A DNA stretch of 64,000 nt, from positions 23,037,633-23,101,632 of the forward strand of contig CAMGYJ010000009.1 of the NCBI GenBank assembly GCA_946122785.1, read 5' to 3'. Position 1 is the first letter of the stretch. The number at the start of each line of letters is the position of its first letter. The position numbers were made by a program, and so were the translations under genes. Below, one piece after another: positions 10,382 to 21,794 of this stretch. The notes beneath the pieces were generated by a model. That model had not been told where the DNA came from. It ran no database searches and saw only the letters and a list, made by a program, of their open reading frames with translations. The stretch comes from Linum tenue. Its lineage: Eukaryota > Streptophyta > Magnoliopsida > Malpighiales > Linaceae.

Positions 10382-13300
10382 GGTTGCTATTAATCCCTCA
10401 GCTGACATTCTCTTTTCTTTTTCTGCTTACAGATTCTGGACTCCTAATTGCTAGTTAGGTTTGTTCTGTTAATTACTAGTTATGTTTCTAATTTGTTGTA
10501 CTAATTAAGAATATTGCGTTACTTGTTATAATGTTATTTCTTGTCCTAATTACTAGTTAGGTTTCTAATTTCCAGCATCTGTCTTTTTGGTTTCTGTTGA
10601 TTTGGTTTCTAGTTTCCATGGCTAGTCAAGGGAATGAAGCCATTCAAGGGAATGAAGCCCCTCAAACTGAACAAGCAAGTAACGATGTGGGTATTGGTAG
10701 TGAAGAAAGTAACAAGGATACATCAATGTCTAAAAAGCGGATGTGAACCAAATCGGGTCAGATTCTTGATGTTATTAGTTAAAGAAGGAAACCCATCGGT
10801 CGAAGTTCGTAAAGGAAAATGCAATCGTTGTGCAATGGACGTTGTTGTCGGAAGCACCCATGGCACCAATGGCTTGAAGAATCATAAGATCTCTTGTGAC
10901 AAGAAACATTTGGATCAACTTAAACAAACAACTCTGAGTTTGCAGCCTAGTGCCTCCGGGGACGGAGCAGGGGGAATATCAACTTGGCGATTCAATCAAG
11001 AAGAATCACGGTTAGCTTTTGCAGAAATGGTTATGCTTGACGAGAAACCTTTCAGATTTTGTGGAAGGGAGGGCTTTCGTCATTTCATGTCTCGAGTTTG
11101 CCCCATGTTCAAAATACCAAGTAGGAAGACAGTGAGGACAGATTGTGCAAAGTTGTTCATTCAGAGAAAAGATAGCTTGAAGTCATTCTTTAAAATTAAA
11201 GGCATGGGAAGGGTTTCAATCACAAGAGATTGTTGGACATCGTTGAAGAATGATAATTATATAACTATCACCGCTCATTTCATATCCAGAAGTTGGCAGC
11301 ACAAGCGGTGCTAACGTGTTTGAATGAGTGGGATTTGAAGAATGTACTTTGTTGCACAATTGATAATGCTTCGGCTAATGATGTAGTTGTTCGCCATATG
11401 AGGGAGAAATTTGAAGAATGGGGGACAAGCATTTCAGGGGGAGATACCTACACATGCGTTGTGTAGCCCATATCACTAATTTGGTTGTTTTTGATGGCTT
11501 AGATGAGATTGGGGTATCAGTGAGAAGGGTTAGAGAAGCTGTGAGGTAGATTATTGCCTCGCCATCTAGAGAAGAGAAATGGAATAGAGCAACCAAGAGC
11601 ATGAACATCCAGTGCAAGAGATCACTAAGTCTTGATGTACCAACAAGGTGGAACTCAACATATCTAATGTTAGAGTCCGCTGAACCATTCGAGATTGCTT
11701 TTCCAGTTTATGTAGGGATGTTGCCTGCATTTGAGACTGAGTTAAACAAAATCATGCATCGTGGTGAGGTTGTTGGTCCACCTGGACCGGAGGATTGGGA
11801 AAATGTGCATTGGATGATGGAATACTTGAAGAAGTTCTATGATTTGACTTGTCTTGTCTCTGGCACCTCGTATGCGACACATAGCTAATGTGGAAAAACA
11901 TCAAGATCCTAAGGTTAGATCAATGGTCGTATGAATGAGGTCAAAGGTTGTTAAGTATTGGGAGGAGGAAGCAATGGGTAACTACAGGATGAACAAGATC
12001 CTATACATAGTTGCGGCTTTGGATCCACGACAAAAACTGAAGCATGTCCAAAAATGTTTGAAGAAGGTGTACGGAGTGGAAAGGGCAGCTTTGATGGTTG
12101 CCTAATTGAAAGGGTTGTTTTCTGAACTCTTTGAGTATTACAAGAATTTGTTTCTTCCACCTCGTCCAAGGATGAACTCTAACTCTCAAGACTCTTCTAC
12201 ACATTCTCGGAGTCAGGCTACAGTTAATGTTGATGTAAGAAGACTATCAAATCGTGGTTCGTATAGTGCTATAGAAGATAGTGATGGTGAAGGAGACGAC
12301 AATGATGTTTCTGAGTTGACACTCTATTTGACTGAGAGTCAATTCAAGGAGAAGCAACAAGAAGATAATGGTTCGGTTGTGGACTCCTTCGATATTCCTA
12401 AGTGGTGGTCAACTCATGGTTTGCGATTTCCTGTTTTGGCCGAAATAGCTCGGGATGTATTGGCCATCCCAATATCAACTGCTGCTTCTGAGTCGGCTTT
12501 TAGCACAGGAGGAAGGGTTCTAAACGAGTTTAGAACTTCTTTGGCTCCCCAGATGGTTGAGGCTTTGATTTGTGGTGCTGATTGGTTGAGAAGCAACAAC
12601 AATATAATTTTAATCGATGAAGAAGATGTGCCTGAATCCGAACAAGAAAAGGAATACCAAGAAGATATGGGATAACGATTTACTTTTACTTTTATTTATA
12701 AATATTTACTCTAACTAATGCTTGTATGAGTAACTTGTTATTTGATATTTGTTTAACATAGTATTGCAATCCATTGGAGCACTATCATTTGCCGCTAGTG
12801 GAGGGGGAAATTCATCTTCCACAAGTCAGTAGAAGGTAGAGGCTAACTTCTCCTTTCATTTTTGTTTATAGCTTTTTATTGTTAGAGACTATATGCCCCA
12901 TGAATCATATATAAGAAGTTACAACTTACAAAGGGTCAAATTTCGAAATGACTAGGATAACTTCTCCTTTCATGATCTGATGTATATAGTCCATGAATGC
13001 CATCCCCTGTAAATATTCAAATCTTATGATGTTTGAGTTGGCAATGCTATGGTAGGTAATGACTCAATTCTGTTTCATTCAAGCTATAGCAGCCGTACAC
13101 ATTTTGGTGAGCCCTGGAAACTGAAAAAGGGAGATTTAACTACATCACTTTAAAACACCAACGAGTCTCAAATTTGGTTTTGTAAACACTACATACAACA
13201 TAAACACACTGACTCTCAATATATTTTTAGAAAATACTACATACAAATCAAACTACCTTCTTTGCAGGACAGCAGTAGGTGAAGGACAGTTGCAGCTGCA

Positions 13301-13768
13301 GAAGGGAGAATGGCAGCAGTAGCCTGCGGAGGGAGCATCAGCAGCAGCAACCTGAAGAAGGCAGAACGCTGCAGCAGCTTGCAGAAAGTAGCAGCATGCC
13401 GCCCATTTGGTTGTGTTGAATTGAACTTCTTTTTTGATAATTTAGTGCTTGGAATGATTTATTTCTATGTGTTGTGATTGTTCATGAATGTGTAATTTGC
13501 AAACCAAGTATTTGTGATTGGAATGTATTTTGTGTCTTGTGATTGTTAAGCAAATACAAGTTAAGTTTAAACTTTTGTTAAAATTTTAGTGGTTTAAAGT
13601 TTGGGTATTTATGGGTAGTATGGGTACCCGTTGTCCGTCCCGTACGGGTAATGGGTACCCGTTTCCCATATAGGTTTGGGATATGGGATGGACTTTGGTC
13701 TCCAAATTGGACTGGGTACTCGTTTAAAAAGGGACGGGTATCCCGTCCCATCCCGTTGCCCACCTCTA
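10382..13768 (+). mobile_element. hAT transposon, decayed (5' end outside window)
   Basis: A hAT-superfamily DNA transposon contains a broken RICESLEEPER-like transposase. Its 3' end is the terminal repeat CCCGTTGCCCACCTCTA at 13752-13768, the usual plant hAT end (TAGAGGTGGGCAACGGG when inverted), preceded by GGGTACCCGT-type subterminal repeats from about 13620. The 5' end must lie upstream of the window because LTRs A and C are inserted in its leader. The candidate 8-bp target copy on this side is GCTAGAAA (13769-13776), inside a LINE. Confidence 0.85.
10618..12675 (+). pseudogene. hAT transposase (RICESLEEPER-like), broken
   Basis: The frame probably starts at ATG 10618 (MASQGNEA). It meets a TGA stop at 10744-10746 and then shifts frame. 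The next stretch (to 11314) has a BED-type zinc finger (CNRC...GLKNHKISC) and the start of the catalytic domain. A further frameshift and in-frame stops follow around 11300-11560, then the conserved LDVPTRWNSTYLML segment (from 11631). The last part (12106-12675) carries the hAT C-terminal dimerisation domain (WWSTHG, then STAASESAFSTGGRV). Domain order is complete but the gene cannot encode a working transposase. Confidence 0.9.
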
Positions 13769-15450
13769 GCTAGAAAAGGAGCTTGACAAAGTTCTGGAGC
13801 AGGAGGAGATTATATGGTTCCAGAGGACTAGAGAGAAATGGGTGAAGTTTGGCAAGCGCAACACTGCTTACTTCCATCAAAAAGTGATTATCCGAAGATG
13901 AAGAAACATAATTGTGAGCCCAAAAACCAGCAACGAAGAGTGGGTTTCTAACCGACACGAGCTGGCGGCTCTGGTTTTTAACTTCTTTGCTCTTCTGCAC
14001 TTGCAGGATGATCAAGAGTACACCGATGACATGCCAAAACATGCCTTTCCTAGGATTCTTTAGGAAGACCTCCTCCAACTCCTGCGCCCTTTCACGGAAG
14101 CTGATATTTACAAGGCGGTTCAGGATATGAAAACGTTTCAAGCTCCACGGCCGTATGGATTCCAAGCCATATTCTATAAAAAATCGTGGCAGGTGGTCGG
14201 TAAAGCTCTTATTGACTTGGCTCTTAGCATTTTCTTGACAGGGGTGCTGCCAAAGGAAGTATAGGAGTCGACAATTGTACTCATACCAAAGGTGGAACAT
14301 CCGAAGTTGGTCTCGCAGCTTCACCCGATTTCCCTCAACAATGTGTGCATTAAAGCTATCACCAAATCCATTACTAATCGGCTCAAACCCATCATGAGAA
14401 AGTTGGTGTCCCCGAAACAAAGTAGCTTCATCCCTGGGCGTCAGACCACAGATAACATCATTGTTCCGTAGGAAGTTTTACATTCTTTGAGGAAGAAGAA
14501 GGAAAGAGAGGGGGATAGTGCTGAAGATTGTTATTGAGAAGGCCTATGGCCGATTTCGATGGGAGTTTCTTCGGAAACTCCTAAGGAGCTAGGCCTTCCT
14601 ATCTCATGGATCAACTGTATTCTGTTCTTTGTCGAGCATAACAGAATTAGACTGTTGTAGAATGGAGAACTCTCCACCCTGACCACTCCCACTAGAGGAG
14701 TCTGGCATGGAGATCCTTTCTCACCTTATCTTTTTGTTTTATGCATGAAAACACTTTCTGACGGGATTGATCAGGGTATACAGGATAAACTCTGGAAATC
14801 CCCGAGGTTGTCCAAAGACTGCCCTGTGATATCTCACCTGTTTTTTGCATACGATCTTATCCTTTTTGCAGAAGCAGAAAGCTCCAAAGTTAGGATCATC
14901 GAGCAATGCCTCGATGAGTTTTGTCATAGCTCGGGGGAAAGAGTGAACTACAACAAGTCTACTATATTTGTCTCGGCCAACATCGATAGGAGGAGGGCGC
15001 GCCGTCTATCTACTAGAGCAGAGATTCCACACACAGTGGATCTGGGTTGGTACCCAGGGGTTATGATAGTCCACAGTCGGGTGACTAAAGCTAGATATCG
15101 AGAGCTCGTGCTTAGAATCCAGAAGAAGCTCGCCCCCTGGAAGACTAGACACCTCACCCTTGTAGCTCGGATTACAGTGGTGAAATCTATCTCTGCCTCT
15201 ATCCCTATTTATCCTATGCAAATAGAGCTACTTCCTATGAATGTTTGTAGGACTCTCAACCAGAATAATAGAGGCTTCATTTGGGGGCACAGAAGTCAAA
15301 AAGAAGCTCCACCTGGTAAGATGGCCACAGCTGCTACTGCCAAAAAATAATGGAGGTCTTGAAATCCGCTCGACGAGGGAAGTGAACCTATCAATGCTAG
15401 CTAAAGGTGGATATCGAATCATGCAGGAGAAAGAAAGTCTTTGGGTTTAA
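13769..15450 (+). pseudogene. L1-type LINE reverse transcriptase fragment
   Basis: This is a non-LTR retrotransposon ORF2 remnant with several stops and frameshifts. Recognisable pieces in order are FHQKVIIRR near 13880, the LIPK and SFIPGRQT motifs near 14280-14440, TTPTRGVWHGDPFSPYLFVL (14684-14743), the catalytic region SHLFFAYDLILFAEA (where FADD has become FAYD) near 14835, and the zinc-region-adjacent KNNGGLEIRS near 15345. The 5' half is missing because the hAT element entered it at 13768. Long dead. Confidence 0.88.
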
Positions 15451-15882
15451 ATGGTTCACTCAAAATAATTTCGTCATTTATGATGTCTTAAAAGAGTAAG
15501 AAAAAAATTCATTTTCCACATATGAATAACTTCATAAGTCTTTATGAAATAGATCCCATTACAGAAGAGATTCTTCACAGTACTAGAGTCAGTTGTTGTA
15601 ATGGGATTATATCTAGCAGTTATAGAGCACACCCATATAAATTGTATTGAATTTCCATGATATTTATTTCTAGCCTTACTCCTTTGCTTCAATAGTGGAG
15701 TTTGTATGATTTTTCAGCCCTCTCTCAAGTACCAAACCAAAAATTTGGCAAGAAAATAGTTTTCCTAACGAGACGAATATGACCAAAAACTGCGACAAAA
15801 ATATTTGGTCACCCAATAGATTGTCTAACTATAATTTAAATCATTTATTTCCATAAAATTGATTGTAGTGAAATATCCATGC
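15451..15882. other. No recognisable gene
   Basis: AT-rich sequence between the LINE fragment and the small peptide gene. It would include the 3' untranslated region of the minus-strand peptide gene if that gene is real. Nothing else is recognised. Confidence 0.4.
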
Positions 15883-16223
15883 TTATTTTCTCATTCCTTT
15901 TCTACCATGCATTTTCTCAGTCCTTTTCTTGCAAAAACAACAGCCTTTACCGGCGGTGCAGCTGCTGTCTGCGTTAGTGCAGCAAGCAGAATCTGGCATC
16001 ATCTGACCACCTTCGCCTAATTCGCTTATTGCATCTGTAATTTCAATGTCATATATCTACATAGGTAAGGTAAGGTAAGGTAAGATAAGATAACCACTAC
16101 GAAGAAATGGATGAAGTAGTTGACTAGTTGTCCAGTTTCTCCAGCCGGCCGAGCAGCCATTGCCTGAGGAAGTAGCAGCGCAACGAGAACAAGGCCCAAG
16201 ATGAGCACAGCTTTGGAATTCAT
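15883..16223 (-). CDS. Putative small secreted cysteine-rich peptide, two exons
   Basis: Exon 1 starts at ATG 16223 and encodes a clear signal peptide (MNSKAVLILGLVLVALLL) ending in an AMAAR cleavage-like site near residue 24. It resembles the start of small glycine-rich or cysteine-rich secreted plant proteins. A continuation about 120 bp downstream in another frame reads SACCTNADSSCTAGKGCCFC, six cysteines in 20 residues, then a basic tail and a stop at 15883-15885. A ~98-nt intron from the GT at 16098 region to the AG before ATGATGCC would join the two in frame, but other splice sites are possible. A TATA box lies about 90 bp upstream. If unspliced, exon 1 runs to a stop at 16026. I do not recognise the mature peptide family. 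Confidence 0.45.
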
Positions 16224-16308
16224 GCTTTCTTTCCTTTTCGATTATACTTAATTGGTTGAGTGGTCGATGAACCAGTAGTGTGTGTTATAGATGAGGGCGC
16301 TGATGATT

Positions 16309-16318
16309 ATTTATATAG
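16309..16318 (-). promoter_or_regulatory. TATA box of the small peptide gene
   Basis: CTATATAAAT on the minus strand lies about 90 bp upstream of ATG 16223, giving a plausible 55-60 nt leader. It supports a real transcription unit. Confidence 0.45.
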
Positions 16319-16743
16319 AGGCCGGGAATCACTAAAATTGCATAAACGGATCTACAAAAGATATAATAGCAAAACATAGGTCAGATTTTCAGGGTTTCAA
16401 ATTTCCAGCCACCAGAGGGTTTCCCGGAAGGACAAACATGTAATTTCAACCAGTTAAATGAAACCTAGCGTTTTGCCTCACTCCCTCTCGCTGGACAACT
16501 TACATCTCCGACTGGGCCAAACAAAGCCCGCCTAACTCAGGGCGGGCCAGATACGGCCCCGAATAAGATATGGTGAGCCTCCTGTACGGTAAATATTGCT
16601 GCATTTTGCGCTGGTCACTTTCAGCAACCTGGTTAATCTGCTAACTGGTCATTTTGTTAGTAGATACTAACTGATATCCAATGGTGTATGAACTAATATC
16701 CAAGTCTTTGCGAACTAAATAATTCGGGTAGTTGATCGGTTTG

Positions 16744-16756
16744 GGCTCTGATACCA
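16744..16756 (-). other. tRNA-Met primer-binding site of the pararetrovirus
   Basis: TGGTATCAGAGCC on the minus strand is complementary to initiator tRNA-Met, the first-strand primer of caulimovirids. It lies 46 bp beyond the last viral frame. A ~28-bp imperfect direct repeat (TTAAATC-GTAAGT-TAGTA) fills the gap. Confidence 0.75.
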
Positions 16757-16801
16757 TGTTTTTGTACTAGACTTACCGATTTAATAATTTTACTACTAAA
16801 C

Positions 16802-17041
16802 TTACTGATTTAATAATCTTTGTTTAATTTTGTTTAAGCTAGTTATTATATCAGTAATTAATTCGGTTTTAGAGATAGTTTCTTCTAATGTTTCTGTGGT
16901 TCCAATACTCATTTGTTCTTCTACAATTTCTGAGGCAAAGTAAGTCAATTCTTGTATGACTGTACTGATATAATTTATTGAGGTGAGATTTATAGCATCT
17001 AATCCTTCAATTAATTTATTTATATGATAGTTAGTAGGCAT
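16802..17041 (-). CDS. Small pararetroviral protein, unknown (79 aa)
   Basis: An intact 79-codon frame starts 2 nt after the movement protein stop, the tight spacing typical of caulimovirid polycistronic RNA. It is rich in I, T, L and E, largely helical in character and has no cysteine motif. By position it could correspond to an aphid-transmission-factor-like or ORF Ib-like protein, but I see no diagnostic motif. Confidence 0.6.
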   Translation of the reverse strand: MPTNYHINKLIEGLDAINLTSINYISTVIQELTYFASEIVEEQMSIGTTETLEETISKTELITDIITSLNKIKQRLLNQ

Positions 17042-17043
17042 AT

Positions 17044-18000
17044 TTAGATTTTATTCTCTAAATTTGCTATTGAATGTTGCAATTTTTCTAGCTTATTTAT
17101 TACTTGATTATTGGTTATCTCTTCAATTAATTTATTCACTTGATTATTGGTTATCTCTTCTTGTTCTAAATTTTGTTCTATTACTGGGATATGCCTAATT
17201 CTCTCTGATTGTGTTTTAATTAATCGTCTTTGATCTTGGGTTATCGATGGTCGACTAGGTTCTATTCTAACAGTCTTTAATGGTGCTTCTAGTTGAATTA
17301 AAGGTTTAAATAAATCTTCTATAGTAATTACTTCCTTATTTTTGAAGGTTAAGCTGTGGTGACTATTTGTTAATGCATAGTTTATTTGATAAGTTACTGA
17401 AAATGGTTTGCTATTTTCTTTCATAAAATTTTCTCTTTTTAATTCGTACTTTATAATGATGGAAGAGTCGAGATTACCATCTGCAAGGCTTAATCCTTGT
17501 TGCAGGTTAATATCAAATTTAATTATTCCTACTCCTAAATTTCCCGTTCCTTTAGCAATAATACTTTCTTCTTCGTTTAGGAGCCTATCATCACGAATTT
17601 CTAATTCCATAGGTGCGTCAATTCCTATTTTCATGGTTGATTTTAATATAATTTGAATTGTACTAATATGAATATAAGCTATTTTATTTCGTTCTTCTGA
17701 TCTTAGTTTAGCTAATCTTTTTCTGATTTGTTCTTTGTTTATTACTTGGATTAGGAAATCACCCTTAGTTTGATCAATAGGGACTGCTACTTCACCTATC
17801 ATTTTACCATATTTAATAATATTTTCTCTATCGAAAAGTTTTGATAAAAAAGACTTAGTGATAAAGTTCTGAGTTTCTGAAATAGTAAAATTAGTTTTTT
17901 CTCTAATTTTCTTAATGTCTATAACACCATCTAAGAAGTAGTTTTCATTATCATTTTTGTTTAAATAGTCGAAATAACTTGAGGTAGGATTATCAGACAT
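17044..18000 (-). CDS. Pararetroviral movement protein (30K superfamily), intact
   Basis: The uninterrupted 318-residue frame starts at ATG 18000 (MSDNPTSS). Caulimovirid movement proteins form tubules through plasmodesmata. Residues about 50-240 match the 30K-type core: an IGEVAVPI stretch near 70, GIIKFDINLQQGLSLADGN near 160-180 and a PFSVTYQINYAL segment near 200. The C-terminal 80 residues are polar with coiled-coil character and contain a duplicated EEITNNQV segment. It is the first gene downstream of the viral promoter, as in caulimo- and soymoviruses. A diverged relative of its 3' end is found at 45.54-45.73 kb. Confidence 0.85.
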   Translation of the reverse strand: MSDNPTSSYFDYLNKNDNENYFLDGVIDIKKIREKTNFTISETQNFITKSFLSKLFDRENIIKYGKMIGEVAVPIDQTKGDFLIQVINKEQIRKRLAKLRSEERNKIAYIHISTIQIILKSTMKIGIDAPMELEIRDDRLLNEEESIIAKGTGNLGVGIIKFDINLQQGLSLADGNLDSSIIIKYELKRENFMKENSKPFSVTYQINYALTNSHHSLTFKNKEVITIEDLFKPLIQLEAPLKTVRIEPSRPSITQDQRRLIKTQSERIRHIPVIEQNLEQEEITNNQVNKLIEEITNNQVINKLEKLQHSIANLENKI

Positions 18001-18199
18001 ACCTGACTTGCTTTTCTGATGAAATTCTGAGCCTTTTGATGATCGCTTGATGATTGTAGCTTCTTTCCGTGCGTTTGATTATATTGAAGATGATTGTGGC
18101 CTCCAGGATCAGTGGATCCAAGCCTTACAACTAGCTAGCTAGAGGGAGAGAGTAAACAGGCAATTTTATGGCCAAACTCGTTCTGCCTTATTTCATTGC

Positions 18200-18260
18200 A
18201 AACTCTTGCTCTTATATAGAGCTGAGGGGAGATACAAAGACGTCATTGCTTACGTTTGTG
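18200..18260 (-). promoter_or_regulatory. Pararetroviral 35S-type promoter
   Basis: The minus strand has a TATA box TCTATATAAG (18211-18220) in a CTCTATATAAGAG context and, about 25 bp upstream, TGACGTC (18239-18245) with a nearby CGTAAG. This resembles the as-1 element (TGACG pairs) upstream of the CaMV 35S TATA box. It lies between the transactivator and movement genes, the expected position of the pregenomic RNA promoter. A leader of about 190 nt follows before ATG 18000. Confidence 0.7.
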
Positions 18261-18415
18261 CAACAGGGACGTAAAGCTAATGCGTTAAAAGAAAACGCGT
18301 GAAACGATAAGAAAGCTGATAAAATACAATAATGCACGACTTTTTTAAAGGAGTCGGCCAACCTTCTTTTGTCGCTTTATTCCATGTTTGATTCCATTTT
18401 CTTCACATGCTTCTG

Positions 18416-19761
18416 TCAGTCTTGGTCTGCTGGTCCACTGATGTCTTCGTCAGTTGCTGCACACCACTCACAGAGATGGTCTTCATAGATAGTAAGCTCA
18501 TTGCATAACTGTTTCTTGATTTGAATGGGAAGGGCTGACAGATTCCCATTAATTTCCGTGAATTCCTTAATTTTATCTGTTATGATTGCCCATTCTTCTT
18601 TGGTCATGTTTCCTCTTGTTTTGCTGGTGATGATGGCATCGGGGCTGCTATAATTGACTTTAATCTGGCTTTCCGGTTCAATTTTGGTTAAAGCTCTGCA
18701 TACTGCAAGAAGACCCTTTACTTGGTAGTCTGGGTTCTTCTCATAGTCTCGTAGGTCATCTCTGGTAGGGTAATCATGGTTTGATACTCCCATGAGGATC
18801 ACTGCCTTTGATCCGATCAATAGTTTGTCTTGATCGAATACGGGGTAGCTGCTTGTATACTTGAGAAATATTTCTCTTTCCTTGGCGAATAGCTCGAGAT
18901 ATCTTCTGATTACGTTCCTCATTCTTTGTGGGAAGTATTCAAATACCTTCATGGTTGTAGTGTAGATAGTGTCGATTAATCCATATTGATGGAACTCAAA
19001 AGAGAGTTCTGGTGATGCTTCTTTTGTGATTACTGCTTTGGGTCCTCCTCGACTGACAGGGTAGAAACCCATGGTCGTATGTTTTTCTTCATAGTTGATT
19101 ATCATATCCCAGTTGGATATGAACTTCTGAAAGATTGGTTTTAATTGCTCTTCTTTTTCCTTGGTGGTTAGGATGCTTTTGATACTGGGTATCTTCATGA
19201 CGAGTTTCTGCGATTGTTGCTCTTGATTCTTGAGTGGTTCTTTCATTGCCATCACCTTGTATGATTGTCTGTATGCTTCGTCGGCTGCTTCTTTTGTTTT
19301 AAATGATTGATGTTGGACTGGTTTGCCGTTGATGTGCTGGCTAGCGATGGCCCAGTTATGATATACTCCTCGGTATGGTCCATTGAATATGACATACCAT
19401 TTGATGCTTTTTCTGTCGTCTTCTTCGTAGTGGGAATCTTTTGTTTCTTTTTCTTCTTGTTCAACGATGTCTGCCCATCGTGTCGTCTTTTGTATATTAT
19501 TGCTGGTAGTGGTGGATGATTGTATTGTTGTCGACTTTTCAGCATGTTCTGTGGTCAGTGTTGATGGCTTTCCACTAGTGGAGCTAGTTGCTAATGTACT
19601 GACGTCGATGTAGTTGATTTTTAACTGTTGCTGAATGACGTAGATTGATTGAATTATTGCTTCTTCCTCCCCCCTGCAAAGGAGAAGCTGTTGTTCCAGT
19701 GCTGCACTCTTTTCCTGCTTCTGCTTAGTTGATTGATGAGGGTTTTTATGAATCCTTCCAT
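18416..19761 (-). pseudogene. Pararetroviral transactivator/viroplasmin (one frameshift)
   Basis: This is the inclusion-body protein that lets ribosomes translate the polycistronic viral RNA. The likely ATG is at 19761, overlapping the last 16 nt of pol, but a frameshift near 19720 separates it from the main frame, which then stays open to 18416. A caulimovirid viroplasmin domain (RNase H1 N-terminal-like fold) is clear around 19260-19400: FNGPYRG, YHNWAIASQ and SFKTKEAADEAY. The rest (MGFYPVSRGGPKA and on) matches the core transactivator region. Confidence 0.85.
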
Positions 19762-21794
19762 TCTCGAGTCAGTGTGTCTGTGAATGGATTGTTGCTGGAC
19801 TTGATATACTTCAGATAAGGATTGTAATAATGGAGTTGTTGCTGCCACCTGATTAATCTTCCTTTGTTGAAATCTGCCTGAAGCTTGTACCTCCAAAAAC
19901 CTGTTACATATTTAGAGTCGGTTTGAAGTTCAAACCTTGTAGATAATAATTCAAGCTTCCATTTTTTCAATGTTCTGAGACAGGCTAGTGTCTCTAATTC
20001 GTGGATCGGATAGTTCTGTTCAGTGGCGGTAAACGTTCCAGAAATATATTTACATAATTTCTTAGAATATTTATCACTGTTGAAAGGAACTGATGATTGA
20101 GAACTTGAAAGTTCAATAATATTGTCCGAAGACTGATAATCTTTAGGCTCTTGGCCAGAGACAGTAGCCTCGTTATTCGTCTATTTTGACATTACCAAAA
20201 TTGTCCATTTGTAATATTCCTTACCATTTTGTATTGCTAACATACACCCTGCCCAAGTGTCCTTAGAGGCATCCGTTTGAATTATTAGAAAATCGTTTTC
20301 ACAAGGGTTATATAATTTTGGTAAATGCTGACATTTTTCCTTCATTAATAAAATTATTTTTGTATCCTGATCATTCCATGACCAAGGGATTTTGTCAGAA
20401 ATCTTTTTCTGTAAATGTTTTCTTTCTTTTGCTAAATCTTTTAAAAATCCTTGTTCGCTTATATAATTTAAGCATCCAAGAAAACGTTGAATTTGTTTTC
20501 TATTTTCAAGTTGGTTTGGGAATTTATCGATTTTTTCTTTAGTGTTTGGTGACAACTCAATTTCACCCAAATTATTAATCTTCATACCAAGATATTCAAT
20601 TTCTCTTTGAAGAAGTTTTGATTTCTTCTTAGAGATAATTAGACCTTTTTCTTTTATTCTCTGTAAAACTATCAAGATTTTTTCACGATGGTCTTCTTCT
20701 GATTGATTTGTGAAAATAATAATATCATCAATGTATGCCAAACAGAACGATTGAAAACCTTCTAATACATGATCCATAAACCGTTGGTAAATAGCTGGTG
20801 CTTGTTTCATTCCAAATGGGAGAACATTCCATTCGTAATGTTTTTGTGGTGGACATGAAAAGGCTGTTAAAGGTTTGGTATTCTCATGTAGACGAAGTTG
20901 CCAATATCCAGATTTAGCATCTAAACTACTAAACCAAGTTTGACCTTTTAATCTTTCTAATATATAGTCTTTCCTAGGTAGTTTATAGCTATCTCCTATT
21001 GTTTGTTCGTTTAGTTTTTTATAGTTTATTACCATTCTTCTTTTTCCTCTTTTGATTTCATTATTATTTTCTACATAAAAGGCTGGTGCACTGTGAGGAC
21101 TTTTACTTTCTCGTATTATTCCTTTTTCAGCTAACTCTGAACATTCCTTTTGGAATTCTTCTACATCTCGTTGAGTATATTGAATTTTGTTAGGGACATT
21201 AACTTCCATTTTAGGATCTTTTAGTTTAATTTCGATAAGTTCTTGATTGGTATTTTTATCTTTATCTAAAGGATGTTCACTACACACCTGGTCTAAAGTA
21301 TCCTCTAGAATGCTATAAGTAATCTGTATATATTCTAGTCTATTTTTGAGGTTTTGAAGCACAATTTTTAGCACTTCATTTTTTGTGATTATTCTTGTTG
21401 TGATTATCTTAGATTCCTGGTCTATTGTTTTAGGACATCTAAGGCTGATTGTTCTAATCCTTTGGATAAATGGTTGATATAATTTTAGAAAGTTATTTCC
21501 TATTATTATATCTAGTCATGAGTCATGTTGATAGATTGTTTTAGCTGTGAAGATATGTTTTTCAATAATTATTGGTACATATTGTTTTACATACCAAATT
21601 TCATGGATAGATTTGTCTGCCACTATAATTTTTAAAGGTTTTTCAAGTTTATCCCATTTTTTTATGGTTGATTTTTTGGCAAAACATAAGGTTGCCCCTG
21701 TATCAATATATGCTAAGAAGCTTTTCTTCTCTATTTCTATTTTAATAAATGTTGCGTTAGGATTGCCCTTAGTTAAAACCTTCTTCTGACTCAT
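19746..21794 (-). pseudogene. Pararetroviral protease-reverse transcriptase-RNase H (two stops)
   Basis: One frame of 683 codons runs from ATG 21794 to the stop at 19746, broken only by a TGA (21516-21518) and a TAG (20181-20183); no frameshift is seen. Domains in order are an aspartic protease with YIDTGAT near residue 25, a reverse transcriptase with the YIDD catalytic box near 20720 (preceded by the FGMKQAPA motif), and RNase H with an LQTDSKYVTGF motif near 19920. It converts pregenomic RNA to viral DNA. The start overlaps the coat-protein frame by 26 nt and the end overlaps the transactivator start. Confidence 0.9.

Noticed and set aside
11375..12204. Minus-strand frames across the hAT transposase
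   Set aside because: Shadows of the plus-strand transposase pseudogene.
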